Assembly: GCA_040753795.1 (NCBI GenBank) | Contig: JBFMDX010000004.1 | Location: 186,001 to 250,000 of the forward strand | DNA: 64,000 nt | Direction of reading: 5' to 3' | From: Thermodesulfobacteriota bacterium | GTDB taxonomy: Bacteria > Desulfobacterota > Desulfobacteria > Desulfobacterales > Desulfosudaceae | In this document: in pieces, positions 1-7,960 of the stretch | Layout of the letters: each line of letters begins with the position of its first letter | How positions within the stretch are numbered: position 1 is the first letter of the stretch | Position numbers and translations under genes: made by a program | Notes under the pieces: model-generated | Told to the model about the DNA's origin: nothing | The model's database searches: none | What the model saw: only the letters and a program-made list of their open reading frames with translations

Positions 1-1668
1 GACCTTCCGACCGGGGCTTTTTACGAAGGCAATTGGGTTGATGACGAAAGGTCAGGGCTTGGCGTTTTCGTATTCCGCGGCGGATCCAAGTTTGAAGGTC
101 AATGGGCTAATGACAAAAGAAACGGGCATGGAAAATTACAAACCGTTAGCGGGGCAGAGTATGAAGGTGACTGGAAAGACGATAAAATTAACGGTAAAGG
201 GAAAATGTCTTTACCGGACGGAGAATATTATGACGGCGAATGGATAGACAATAAAAAGAACGGAAAGGGCGTTTATTACTGGAAAGATGGCTCCGCATAT
301 ATTGGAGACTGGCAGGACGATCTTCCTCATGGTGGGGGGAACTTTTTCTGGATTAATGGGGATGTTTATGATGGCGAATGGGAATCCGGTTTACCGAATG
401 GTGAGGGAACGCTGTTTTACGAAAACGGAGACCACTACGAAGGAAGCTGGGTTGACGGGAGCAAGGAAGGTGAGGGCACGTATGTTTTTGAAAACGGTAA
501 TATTTACAAGGGATTTTTCTTAAACGGTCAGCCCAATGGTTTCGGTACATTCATATTCACCAATGATAGCTTTTACGAGGGCAGTTTTAAAGAAGGACGA
601 TTTAATGGAGAGGGCTCGCTTCATATATGGCAGGATGACTCATACGTTATTTACACTAGTCTCTGGGATGGCTCCGAAAAATTACCAAAACATGGAAGCA
701 TTTTGTTTGAAAATGGGGATTTGTTTGAGGGTGAGATCGAAGAGGACGGAGCGCCAACAGCAAATGGTGTATGGTCGACGGATGAAGAAAGACAAGATAG
801 TGTCGAACCTGACAATGCAAAGCCTGTCCAGTCCCAACTCCAGGAAGATAAACCACAGCAGGAAGCGTCACGAATACGGCGAGCAAATGAGTTCTATAAA
901 AAGCATGAATCAACTATATCTACTGCTGTTAACGTAGTAAGTCTGGTTCTAACAGTCGCCAGTTTTTTTCCCGCCACCGCTCCGGTTGCGGTTCCGGCAC
1001 TGATGGCACTGAATATTGCGGATGCAGCTATTACAACCACTTCTAAATCGATAGATGCTTATGACGCTTATAAAGAGGGCGACCGGGAAAAGATCAAGGA
1101 AGCGGGGTCCGATTTAATAGTAGAAGTTGGTGTAAATGTTCTTTTTATATACGCACCAAAATTTGTTAAAAAGGGGGTTAAAAAATTTAGTGAAAAACAT
1201 TTGAAAGAGGCGACTTCTGAATTATTAGGAAAAGCACTTTCAAAAGTATTGCGTGGGGCGAAAGCTCCTCTTAGAAGAAAAATAAAGAAAGAAATCAAAG
1301 AAGGTTTCGAAGGGGTAAGAGATTTAGCAAGGATGCAATTCTGTCCTCCTGGAAAATCTTGTGGGAAAATATTTAACGAGCAATACCAGTGCCATCATAT
1401 AGTTGCTCAAGGGGAGCCAGAAGCAGAACCGGCACGAATAATATTGGAAACGTATGGTATTGATGTTAAAAATGATGCTTGCAATAAAGTGTGTTTACCT
1501 CATAGTGGCCCTCACTCTAGCCAATATTATGCTTTTGTAAATATGTGCATCAATGAAGCCGCCAAAAAGGCAGCAGGTAAAAAGGACGGAAGAAATGAAA
1601 TTTTTAAAGCGCTTCTAAAATTACGTATAGGCTTAATAGCTAAAGAAATTCTTTTGTACAACAAATAA
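1..1668 (+). CDS. MORN-repeat protein with C-terminal AHH nuclease domain (5' partial)
   Basis: The frame is open from the first base, so the protein enters from outside the window; 555 residues are visible. At least nine MORN repeats (YEGxW...NGxG pattern) occupy roughly residues 1-205. A hydrophobic, Ala/Val-rich stretch (about 305-345) and a Lys-rich helical stretch follow. The last ~100 residues match the AHH branch of the HNH/endonuclease VII fold: CHHIV (H465, H466), an ARIILETYGID block, then LP...GPHSSQYY...V. Architecture of this kind (long repeat stalk, pre-toxin segment, small C-terminal nuclease) is typical of polymorphic toxins; delivery route and toxicity are inferred. No recognisable immunity gene follows; the next gene is an OmpA-domain protein 28 bp on. 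An ATG at 205 is internal to the repeats and not the true start. Confidence 0.8.
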   Translation, partial: DLPTGAFYEGNWVDDERSGLGVFVFRGGSKFEGQWANDKRNGHGKLQTVSGAEYEGDWKDDKINGKGKMSLPDGEYYDGEWIDNKKNGKGVYYWKDGSAYIGDWQDDLPHGGGNFFWINGDVYDGEWESGLPNGEGTLFYENGDHYEGSWVDGSKEGEGTYVFENGNIYKGFFLNGQPNGFGTFIFTNDSFYEGSFKEGRFNGEGSLHIWQDDSYVIYTSLWDGSEKLPKHGSILFENGDLFEGEIEEDGAPTANGVWSTDEERQDSVEPDNAKPVQSQLQEDKPQQEASRIRRANEFYKKHESTISTAVNVVSLVLTVASFFPATAPVAVPALMALNIADAAITTTSKSIDAYDAYKEGDREKIKEAGSDLIVEVGVNVLFIYAPKFVKKGVKKFSEKHLKEATSELLGKALSKVLRGAKAPLRRKIKKEIKEGFEGVRDLARMQFCPPGKSCGKIFNEQYQCHHIVAQGEPEAEPARIILETYGIDVKNDACNKVCLPHSGPHSSQYYAFVNMCINEAAKKAAGKKDGRNEIFKALLKLRIGLIAKEILLYNK

Positions 1669-1696
1669 TATTTTTTAAAATGAGGAAGGCTAAAAA

Positions 1697-2602
1697 ATGG
1701 AAAACAATGATCAAAAAAAATCAGGCAATGGAAAATGGATTGTTGTGGCTGTATGTATTGCGTTTGTTATTGCAATTGTTTTTTACCTTAACAAAACGAC
1801 CGACAACAAATCGGAAATTTCTCCATCAGCACAACAGAATGCCTCGTTAAATGGTTATGAAGGAACAGGAGACGGCCCAGGTGCTTCTAAAAAGATCGGT
1901 GATATCGGGGGCGATCCCGCCAACCCAGATGGGATAGGAGGAAAAGATTCTGACAGCGGTAAAATGACTGAAACTGACGACACTATGCTTGGAGGTGCCA
2001 ACCAAACTGGCCAGGATTCAACTCTTGATAACAAGAACGTCGATTTGCCAGCGGGGCAAAAACCATCTTTAAAAGGTTATGAAGGAACAGGAGACGGCCC
2101 AGGTGCTTCTAAAAAGATCGGTGATATCGGGGGTGATCCCGCCAACCCAGATGGGATAGGAGGAAAAGATTCTGACAGCGGTACAATGACTGAAACTGAC
2201 GACATTATGCTTGGAGGCGCCCGCCAGTTGAATCCAGATGAAACCGCCGATAATATTAAAGATGTTAGTCAAAGAAAATCTGGTTTTAAGCATATCGCGC
2301 ATTTTGATTTTAATTCTGATGTATTAAATCAAGCTGAGGTTAACAATATAAAAGAAGAAATAAAAAAACATTGCACAAAAGGGTGTAAAATAACGATTGA
2401 GGGGCACACCTGCTGGGTCGGAACAGATGACTATAATAATGATTTATCGCTTAGAAGGGCAAATTTTATTTCAAGAGTAATTAAAGAAATATTACCCCAG
2501 GATGCCAATCCTGAAATACAAGTAGATGGCTTTGGAGAAAGCAAATTAATCGATAAAAACAATAAAGAGGCAAACCGGCGCGTAGAAATAACAATTTTTT
2601 AG
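1697..2602 (+). CDS. OmpA-family C-terminal domain protein with N-terminal membrane anchor
   Basis: 301 residues. One transmembrane segment (about 14-31) is followed by a Gly/Asp-rich low-complexity region built of two 74-residue units, then an OmpA-like peptidoglycan-binding domain (about 195-301) with HFDFNSDVLN, an IEGHTCWVGTDDYN loop, LSLRRA and the terminal EANRRVEI motif. Such proteins are anchored in the inner membrane and bind the cell wall. It follows the MORN-AHH gene by 28 bp with an AGGAAGG ribosome site at 1683-1689, so the two are probably co-transcribed; a role in exporting or anchoring the upstream protein is possible but unproven. Confidence 0.75.
   Translation: MENNDQKKSGNGKWIVVAVCIAFVIAIVFYLNKTTDNKSEISPSAQQNASLNGYEGTGDGPGASKKIGDIGGDPANPDGIGGKDSDSGKMTETDDTMLGGANQTGQDSTLDNKNVDLPAGQKPSLKGYEGTGDGPGASKKIGDIGGDPANPDGIGGKDSDSGTMTETDDIMLGGARQLNPDETADNIKDVSQRKSGFKHIAHFDFNSDVLNQAEVNNIKEEIKKHCTKGCKITIEGHTCWVGTDDYNNDLSLRRANFISRVIKEILPQDANPEIQVDGFGESKLIDKNNKEANRRVEITIF
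1853..2221 (+). repeat. Intragenic duplication, two 147-bp copies with 222-bp period
   Basis: Bases 1853-1999 and 2075-2221 differ at only four of 147 positions. Each encodes GYEGTGDGPGASKKIGDIGG...TMLGGA; the 75 bp between copies resembles the sequence before copy 1 at protein level only (TTDNK.../TLDNK...). Near-identity of the core at DNA level suggests recent duplication or gene conversion. Confidence 0.9.
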
Positions 2603-2619
2603 CCCTTTAAAATAGAAAA

Positions 2620-2647
2620 GCCGGGTTTCTCCTATGATAAACCCGGC
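2620..2647. terminator. Hairpin after the OmpA-domain gene
   Basis: Nine-bp perfect stem GCCGGGTTT/AAACCCGGC with a 10-nt loop, 17 bp after the stop. On the + strand it is followed by ATAAAA rather than a T run; on the - strand by TTTTC. It may terminate in either direction weakly. Confidence 0.5.
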
Positions 2648-2726
2648 ATAAAATGCTGATGCTTCCAAGGTGTCAGCGGGGTCCTATATCAGTTCGTCAA
2701 CGGGTTGATTGCCTTATGGGGATAAT

Positions 2727-3662
2727 ATGATAATAGAACAAACAGTTAGCCCACCTTCTTTTAGGCTGGGCAAGGCTTATGCTATAGATTTCTCCTCCGA
2801 TGGCAGCTTGCTCGCATCTTTGGCAGACAACGTAGAACTGTGGGGCATTAAAGAACGAAACCGACTTAACACGTTTGATGTTCCGTCAAATCCAAGCAGC
2901 CTGATGTTTTCTCCAGATGGCAGCCAATTGGTTGTTGTGAATACAGCCGGCACAGTTGTTGTTCTTGACATCAGGAGTGGAAAATCTGTTTGTGAATTCA
3001 ATACCTCAAAAAAAGGCAAACAGGGAAGCAATATTGTTTTTTCTGATGATGGTTCAGAAATAATATATGGCTCCTGGGATGGAGACCTTTTTGTTTATAA
3101 TAGGGCCACCTGTGCTTGCATATATAAAACAAACTTTGATAACGCTATGATTACCTGCATTACCTATTCGTCTGTTACAAAAACATTTTTTTTTGCGATA
3201 CAAAATAAATGGAGCAAGGATAATCCGAAATTAAGTCATAGTATAGTCTATAATAGATTGCCATTTTCGGACGCAGGGTTTCAAAAAATAGACGAACACA
3301 AAGGGACCATTAAAGAATTAAGAATCAGCAATGATGGAAAGAAACTCGCGATTTTAGGAAACCGTAAAAAAAACGATCAACTCATAGTTCAAGATATCAC
3401 CACCAATAAAGCAATTGCCTCCCGAGACATAAAACCATCGGGCACGCCTAATAAATTTTGTTGGAGCCCGGATGACAGCGTCATTGCTTTTACTGGAGAC
3501 CATCAAGTTACTGTTTTCGACTCTCTGAAGTTAAAGCCAATAGGTTTTATCCCATTGCAATATGCCTGTGATGTTTTGTTTTCTCCTGATGGTTCTTTCC
3601 TGGCTATAGGGTCATGGGAAAAGGGCTTGGTCCTGAATACGGATCAAATTGATTTTTTGTAA
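2727..3662 (+). CDS. WD40-like beta-propeller protein
   Basis: 311 residues from the ATG at 2727, chosen over an in-frame TTG at 2709 because GGGGA lies just upstream. Blades are marked by repeated FSSDGSLLAS, FSPDGSQLVV, FSDDGSEIIY, ISNDGKKLAI, WSPDDSVIAF and FSPDGSFLAI motifs at roughly 40-50 residue spacing, enough for a six- to seven-bladed propeller. No signal peptide or catalytic domain is visible, so it is probably a cytoplasmic scaffold. It lies after the toxin-like and OmpA-domain genes but is separated from them by a hairpin; partner unknown. Confidence 0.7.
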   Translation: MIIEQTVSPPSFRLGKAYAIDFSSDGSLLASLADNVELWGIKERNRLNTFDVPSNPSSLMFSPDGSQLVVVNTAGTVVVLDIRSGKSVCEFNTSKKGKQGSNIVFSDDGSEIIYGSWDGDLFVYNRATCACIYKTNFDNAMITCITYSSVTKTFFFAIQNKWSKDNPKLSHSIVYNRLPFSDAGFQKIDEHKGTIKELRISNDGKKLAILGNRKKNDQLIVQDITTNKAIASRDIKPSGTPNKFCWSPDDSVIAFTGDHQVTVFDSLKLKPIGFIPLQYACDVLFSPDGSFLAIGSWEKGLVLNTDQIDFL

Positions 3663-3760
3663 GCTTTGTGCTGATAGATTTTTTACGAAAAAATGTGGTT
3701 TAATTTAAACAAAACCAAATGCCTCAAAAGTAAAATTTTGTAGTGGAAGCCGAGTTTTTA

Positions 3761-3852
3761 ATCGCTTTGGGTTAATTCCCCGCTGCTTGCTGCGATGAAA
3801 TTGACATAAACAAAATGTTGATACCCCGCTGCTTGCGGCGGGGTAATTCATT
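3761..3852. repeat. 92-bp dispersed repeat, copy 1
   Basis: Identical to 6719-6810 except for one base. It carries a partial motif CCCCGCTGCTTGC and then a complete hairpin TACCCCGC/GCGGGGTA with an 8-nt loop. The two copies, in the same orientation, bracket the two predicted nuclease genes and the insertion sequence. Between 3663 and 3883 nothing else is recognised. Confidence 0.85.
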
Positions 3853-3883
3853 AATGTTTACAACATAGAAGGGAAATTTAAAA

Positions 3884-4333
3884 ATGCTTGATCTGGTTAA
3901 TATTCTTGAAAAGATATTTTGTGATAATATTCGAGACAATTTTCCAGAGAGTTACGATGAGGATCACATAACCTACTGCATCTTAAGTGAAATACGAAAC
4001 AAGCTCGCGTATATTGAGGTGGATAGTGATCTTGGAAGAATCTCTTTGGCTTGGAGACCATGGAAGCTAAAAGGGCGTTTTGAAAATAATTTTGGTGATA
4101 TAGCAGTCTTGGTAAATATTCAAGATAACGATGGGTTAAAAATAGAAGGAGTCGGTTTTCTGGAGGCAAAAAAAAGGTATAAAGACAGCGGTCTTTTTGA
4201 TGCAGTAAAAGAAGATCAGCTAAAACGAATATATAATAAAGCACCTCATGCTATGATGCTTCTTTATGATTTTCGATTAATCGAGGACACTACTGTCCGG
4301 TTAAAGTTTCATGAAAGCATTATAACTATTTAG
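3884..4333 (+). pseudogene. 5' part of a PD-(D/E)XK-like gene interrupted by an IS
   Basis: Good GAAGGGA ribosome site precedes ATG 3884. Residues 1-134 belong to the original gene; reading then enters the insertion sequence at 4288 and stops at 4333. The 5' part has GDIAVLVNI and, about 20 residues later, GFLEAKKR, the spacing and residues of a PD-(D/E)XK nuclease core. Removing the IS and one target copy joins this piece in frame to 5626-6034, giving a 270-residue protein. Function of the intact protein is unknown; restriction or defence nuclease is the best guess. Confidence 0.8.
4279..4305 (+). repeat. Target duplication and left inverted repeat of the IS
   Basis: AATCGAGGA (4279-4287) is the 9-bp target duplicate; 4288-4305 is the 18-bp left terminal repeat CACTACTGTCCGGTTAAA. 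Confidence 0.95.
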
Positions 4334-5616
4334 AATTTATAAAAATACAGTCGATTTTGTGCGGAATCGACTTGAATTCCGATCCGCCTCCTGCTACCCC
4401 TCCTTCATCATTTCAGAAGGAGGATACAGGACAATGTACCAGGGCAAATTTATCTTTTCTCAAATTATGGACTTTCTACCCAGGAACGCGTTCAATCAAT
4501 GCGTGAGCCGTTATAGCGGCAATCACAGAATACGATCATTCTCTTGCCTGGATCAATTTTTTTGCATGGCCTTTGCCCAACTCACGCAACGGGAAAGCCT
4601 GCGTGATATCGAATGTTGCTTACGCGTCATGCAAAAAAAATTATATCATATGGGCATCCGCGGCCGTGTCTCCAAAAGCACATTAGCGGATGCCAATGAA
4701 ATCCGAGACTGGCGCATCTATTGCGATTTTGCCCAAATCCTCATTCAAGAAGCAAGACGGCTTTATACCCACGACGACTTCGAACTGGAACTGCGAGAAA
4801 CCGTCTACGCCCTTGATTCATCTACCATTGATTTGTGCCACTCTTTATTCCCTTGGGCACGATTCCGGAGTTCAAAAGCCGCCATTAAATTGCATACCTT
4901 GCTGGACCTGCACGGCAACATCCCAACGTTTATCTGGATTACCGACGGCAAGGTTCATGATGTTAATTTCCTTGATCAACTCATCCCTGAACCGGGCGCA
5001 ATCTATCTCATGGATCGGGCATATCTGGACTTTGATCGTCTTTATACCTTTCACCAGAGCCTATCTTTCTTTGTCACACGCAAGAAGACAAACACATCTA
5101 TCCTCCGTTTGTATTCAACTCCAGTCGATACTGCCACCGGTCTTAAATGCGATCAGGTGGTGGCGTTGACCGGATTTTATGCCCGAAAGTCATACCCGGA
5201 AAGGCTGCGCCGCGTCAAATTTTATGACGCGGAAAGCGGCAACAATCTTGACTTTCTGACCAACAACTTTTTACTACCGGCCACCACCATCGCTGATCTA
5301 TATAAATGCCGATGGCAAGTAGAACTATTCTTCAAGTGGATCAAACAACATTTGCACATCAAGGCCTTTTACGGCAGCTCACCGAACGCGGTGAAAGCCC
5401 AGATTTGGATCGCCGTAGCGGTTTACGTTCTGGTTGCCATAATCAAAATAAGGCTGAAAATCGAACAGAGCCTCTACACAATTTTACAGATTTTAAGTAT
5501 TTCTCTTTTTGAGAAAATGCCCATTTATCAAGCGTTCGCGGGCACAGCCTACACGAAACAAATTACTACCGATGACAAACAACTATATTTATTCGACTTT
5601 TAACCGGACAGTAGTG
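4288..5616 (+). mobile_element. Complete IS4-family insertion sequence, 1329 bp
   Basis: Perfect 18-bp terminal inverted repeats (4288-4305 and 5599-5616) enclose a single full-length DDE transposase gene, and both flanks show the same 9-bp target AATCGAGGA (4279-4287, 5617-5625). Intact ends, duplicate and open frame indicate a recent insertion that may still be active. It has split the host gene starting at 3884. Confidence 0.96.
4434..5603 (+). CDS. IS4-family transposase
   Basis: 389 residues from ATG 4434, preceded by AGAAGGAGG; an upstream in-frame GTG at 4359 lacks such a site. N-terminal residues resemble the DUF4372 domain found on IS4-type transposases. The catalytic triad is visible: D128 (YALDSS), D194 (YLMDRAY) and E297 within the IS4 signature Y290-x2-R293-x3-E297-x6-K304. 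The stop codon lies inside the right terminal repeat. It catalyses cut-and-paste movement of its own element. Confidence 0.95.
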   Translation: MYQGKFIFSQIMDFLPRNAFNQCVSRYSGNHRIRSFSCLDQFFCMAFAQLTQRESLRDIECCLRVMQKKLYHMGIRGRVSKSTLADANEIRDWRIYCDFAQILIQEARRLYTHDDFELELRETVYALDSSTIDLCHSLFPWARFRSSKAAIKLHTLLDLHGNIPTFIWITDGKVHDVNFLDQLIPEPGAIYLMDRAYLDFDRLYTFHQSLSFFVTRKKTNTSILRLYSTPVDTATGLKCDQVVALTGFYARKSYPERLRRVKFYDAESGNNLDFLTNNFLLPATTIADLYKCRWQVELFFKWIKQHLHIKAFYGSSPNAVKAQIWIAVAVYVLVAIIKIRLKIEQSLYTILQILSISLFEKMPIYQAFAGTAYTKQITTDDKQLYLFDF

Positions 5617-5625
5617 AATCGAGGA
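5599..5625 (+). repeat. Right inverted repeat and target duplication of the IS
   Basis: 5599-5616 is the exact inverse of the left end; 5617-5625 repeats AATCGAGGA. Confidence 0.95.
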
Positions 5626-6034
5626 CTTTATTAAGTATCAAAATCCATACACATCTTTTCGTCCTGTGCTCTACCGTCATTTCATGCGTTCAGAGCCATG
5701 GACTGAACTTGTCCCCTCCATGCCGGGTAGGACACATTCAGTAGCTATCCCAATAAATTTAGCCCTGCAAGTGGGAAGTTACGGCCCAAAAATGTATCGG
5801 TATTCAATCCCATGTTCTACACAAATAGCCTTTAGGTATTTTAATGGTTTTGATTTAGAGTTCTCTGATGAACCTATCGCAATAGCAAAAGGTTTTTCGC
5901 AGAATGATGAAATTTCACCTCCAAAATTTCTTCTTGTCGTCTCGATAGGTCGAAATGGGGCAAGCCCAAAAGAAGATATAGATATTAATACCGCCCTTTT
6001 TGAACCATTCGATAACCAACAAATGATGGCATAA
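5617..6034 (+). pseudogene. 3' part of the IS-interrupted PD-(D/E)XK-like gene
   Basis: Starting at 5626 the frame that continues from 3884 reads DFIKYQNPYTSFRPVLY and runs 135 residues to the stop at 6032-6034. An ATG at 5699 could in principle start a fragment, but no ribosome site is seen, so this half is probably silent. Contains FLLVVSIGRNG near its end. No domain recognised in this half. Confidence 0.8.
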
Positions 6035-6081
6035 TATTGCGGTGAACCCGGCGGGTCGGACGCGCAAAAAACCTCGTGCCC

Positions 6082-6109
6082 TTGAAGTATAACATTTTAA
6101 ATACTTCAA
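6082..6109. other. Hairpin between the two nuclease-like genes
   Basis: Nine-bp perfect stem TTGAAGTAT/ATACTTCAA with a 10-nt A/T-rich loop, 18 bp before the next start codon. Could be an operator or a processing or translation-control hairpin. Confidence 0.5.
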
Positions 6110-6127
6110 CATTATAAGGCGTAAGAA

Positions 6128-6700
6128 ATGAGCGGAAATTCTATTTTTAAACCTATTTATGACCAATACGCCGTAAACCTTTTTTTGTCAAATAACTGGG
6201 GAGCTTTTTCTGTAAAGAAAAATGGATGGTATTGCGATGTGCTTGCCATCCGAAATTCTGAAGTGGCTTTAGTCGAAGTAAAAAGTCCTGCTGAGGGTTC
6301 TACTGGCCCAAAGTATGATGACATGAAAGGATTGAAGCCCAACCTTTCATCCCAATTCCCGGTCGGTTTCCCGCAACGCCGCAAATTAATCATGAATAAC
6401 ATCACCGCCCCGCACGGAGGAATAAGTCTGGTTAAGTTATATGCCGTAGGTATCGCTTGCCAATTATATAGGTATAAGGTGGAATTGGAAACCAAAAGAC
6501 TTTTATATCAATCTGCTATTTCTGGATTAAATCTTCCACAATCAGGACAATACCAATTATCTTCGCATTTCGCTGTACCCTTTGAAGCAAAACAACAATG
6601 CAGTGATGCTGTAGATTTCTTATCACAAGAACATATTGTGAATTTGGTGTCGGAAAATGAGGACTGCAAAATATATTGTGTATGTATTTCCTTCGTTTAA
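6128..6700 (+). CDS. Predicted PD-(D/E)XK-fold protein
   Basis: 190 residues. The N-terminal half carries GWYCDVLAIR...VALVEVKSP, i.e. D-x(n)-E-x-K as in restriction-endonuclease-like enzymes; the C-terminal half is unrecognised. It sits 93 bp after the IS-interrupted gene, which has the same type of core, and both lie between the 92-bp repeats, suggesting a two-gene nuclease module. An equivalent possibility is a non-catalytic partner of the interrupted gene. Substrate unknown. Confidence 0.55.
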   Translation: MSGNSIFKPIYDQYAVNLFLSNNWGAFSVKKNGWYCDVLAIRNSEVALVEVKSPAEGSTGPKYDDMKGLKPNLSSQFPVGFPQRRKLIMNNITAPHGGISLVKLYAVGIACQLYRYKVELETKRLLYQSAISGLNLPQSGQYQLSSHFAVPFEAKQQCSDAVDFLSQEHIVNLVSENEDCKIYCVCISFV

Positions 6701-6718
6701 GAATAAACCTAACCTTCA

Positions 6719-6810
6719 ATCGCTTTGGGTTAATTCCCCGCAGCTTGCTGCGATGAAATTGACATAAACAAAATGTTGATACCCCGCTGCTTGCGGCGGG
6801 GTAATTCATT
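6719..6810. repeat. 92-bp dispersed repeat, copy 2
   Basis: One mismatch to 3761-3852, same orientation; contains the TACCCCGC/GCGGGGTA hairpin. It begins 18 bp after the stop of the preceding gene. Confidence 0.85.
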
Positions 6811-6869
6811 TTCTTCGGATAGAAAAAAAGTTGCGACTGTAATCGAAAAATCAGAAAACAGGAGAAACA

Positions 6870-7043
6870 ATGAAAAGCAAGAACAATGATGCAACACTTA
6901 AAGAAATGATTGGCTTGATTGAAGATTTCGATAATAAATTGTCCGCTATAAAGGTAAAGCCTGAAGACGAAAAAGGAAAAGAAGCGTTACTTAATCAAGC
7001 TAAAGAAGCAATTGAAAACTTCAAAAAGGAACTATCTATCTAA
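6870..7043 (+). CDS. Small charged helical protein, 57 residues
   Basis: ATG 6870 follows a CAGGAGAAAC ribosome site at ideal spacing. The product begins MKSKNNDATLKEMIGLIEDF and is rich in Lys/Glu with heptad-like hydrophobics, so probably one long coiled helix. No family recognised. It lies directly after the 92-bp repeat and ahead of the DUF4143 remnant; a small antitoxin or partner role is only a guess. Confidence 0.55.
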   Translation: MKSKNNDATLKEMIGLIEDFDNKLSAIKVKPEDEKGKEALLNQAKEAIENFKKELSI

Positions 7044-7053
7044 TTTATACGTT

Positions 7054-7180
7054 GATTGCTCAAACCAGTTCATTGGAAAAAAGATGGGCGGGGCAGATGC
7101 GAATTTCGTCTTTGGTCAACACATCCGGCCTGTCGTCTAAAGTGAGCTGGATGGCGGAAACCGAAGGAAAGCGCTGTTTG
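7054..7180 (-). pseudogene. Remnant of the DUF4143 ATPase 3' end (127-bp duplicate)
   Basis: Aligns without gaps to 7961-8087, which encodes the last ~40 residues of the ATPase read from 9115. The remnant still reads KQRFPSVSAIQLTLDDRPDV and ends at the same stop position, but the rest of the gene is missing. The two copies flank the VapBC genes as direct repeats, so the pair was either inserted beside, or captured by duplication of, this ATPase end. Confidence 0.85.
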
Positions 7181-7235
7181 GGGAATAACCCGTATGTGCT
7201 CTGTAAGGGCGTTGGATGATTTTCCCTTTTATCGG

Positions 7236-7271
7236 TTGACATGTGTTTTTCTCCTTACTATGATGTAAGGA
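7236..7271 (+). promoter_or_regulatory. vapBC promoter with overlapping operator
   Basis: TTGACA (7236-7241), 17-bp spacer, TATGAT (7259-7264): a near-consensus sigma-70 promoter. The -10 box is exactly the loop of an inverted repeat TCCTTAC/GTAAGGA (7252-7271), the expected place for autorepression by the AbrB-type antitoxin. Confidence 0.8.
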
Positions 7272-7296
7272 AAAAAAGAAAAGTAAGGAGGATCGG

Positions 7297-7545
7297 ATGC
7301 CGCTTGCCACCATCACCAATAAGGGCCAGATAACGATACCCAAGGCTGTTCGGCAGTCTTTGGGACTGCATACCGGAGACAAGCTCGAATTTATCATCAA
7401 CGCGCAGGGCGAAGTTCTCTGCAAACCGGTAATAAAAAGGGTGGATGACGTATTCGGCAGCCTGAATATGCCCGGCAGAAAGCCCGTGTCCGTCAAGGCA
7501 ATGGATGCCGCGATAAAACAGAAAATAAAGGAACGAGTTAAATGA
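7297..7545 (+). CDS. vapB: AbrB/SpoVT-family antitoxin of a VapBC pair
   Basis: 82 residues, preceded by TAAGGAGG. The N-terminal half is a SpoVT/AbrB swapped-hairpin DNA-binding domain (ATITNKGQITIPKAVRQSLG, GDKLEF); the tail from about residue 48 would wrap the toxin. Its stop overlaps the toxin start (ATGA), giving coupled translation. It should neutralise the PIN toxin and repress its own promoter through the palindrome at 7252-7271. Confidence 0.9.
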   Translation: MPLATITNKGQITIPKAVRQSLGLHTGDKLEFIINAQGEVLCKPVIKRVDDVFGSLNMPGRKPVSVKAMDAAIKQKIKERVK

Positions 7546-7940
7546 AAGCGGTCGATACGAATGTAATCATCCGTTTTCTTGTCAGGGACGACGAAAAACA
7601 GGCACAGGCGGTTTACAGGCTGTTCAAAACTGTTGAGACGAATAGAGATATGCTGCTTGTCCCGCTGTTGGTAGTACTTGAAGCCATTTGGGTGCTGGAA
7701 GCGGTCTATTCGATCAGTCGACGTAATATTCTGGATTCTCTTGAAACGCTATTATTAATGCCGATTCTAAAGTTTGAGGCCCAGCCTGCAATAAGACAGT
7801 TTATCGTAGCGGCAAGAGATTCTAACGTGGAACTGTCCGATCTTCTTATCGCCGCTGCGGCACGGGTAGACGGTTGTGACCGGATCTTCACCTTTGATAA
7901 GGCCGCCTGCCGGGACCCGTATTTTGAGATGGTTACATAA
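7542..7940 (+). CDS. vapC: PIN-domain ribonuclease toxin (VapC type)
   Basis: 132 residues, the usual length. PIN-fold acidic residues are visible: D5 in MKAVDTNVIIRF, E near residue 43 (VLEAIWVLE), D in LSDLLIAAAA and D in FTFDKAAC. VapC enzymes are Mg-dependent RNases that cut tRNA or rRNA; the target here is unknown. Overlaps its antitoxin by 4 bp. Confidence 0.92.
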   Translation: MKAVDTNVIIRFLVRDDEKQAQAVYRLFKTVETNRDMLLVPLLVVLEAIWVLEAVYSISRRNILDSLETLLLMPILKFEAQPAIRQFIVAARDSNVELSDLLIAAAARVDGCDRIFTFDKAACRDPYFEMVT

Positions 7941-7960
7941 TTAGTTTACATTTTATTCGT

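Noticed and set aside
7060-7242. 60-residue - strand gene
   Set aside because: Only the last ~40 codons match, and they match the end of the DUF4143 ATPase; a remnant rather than a gene.
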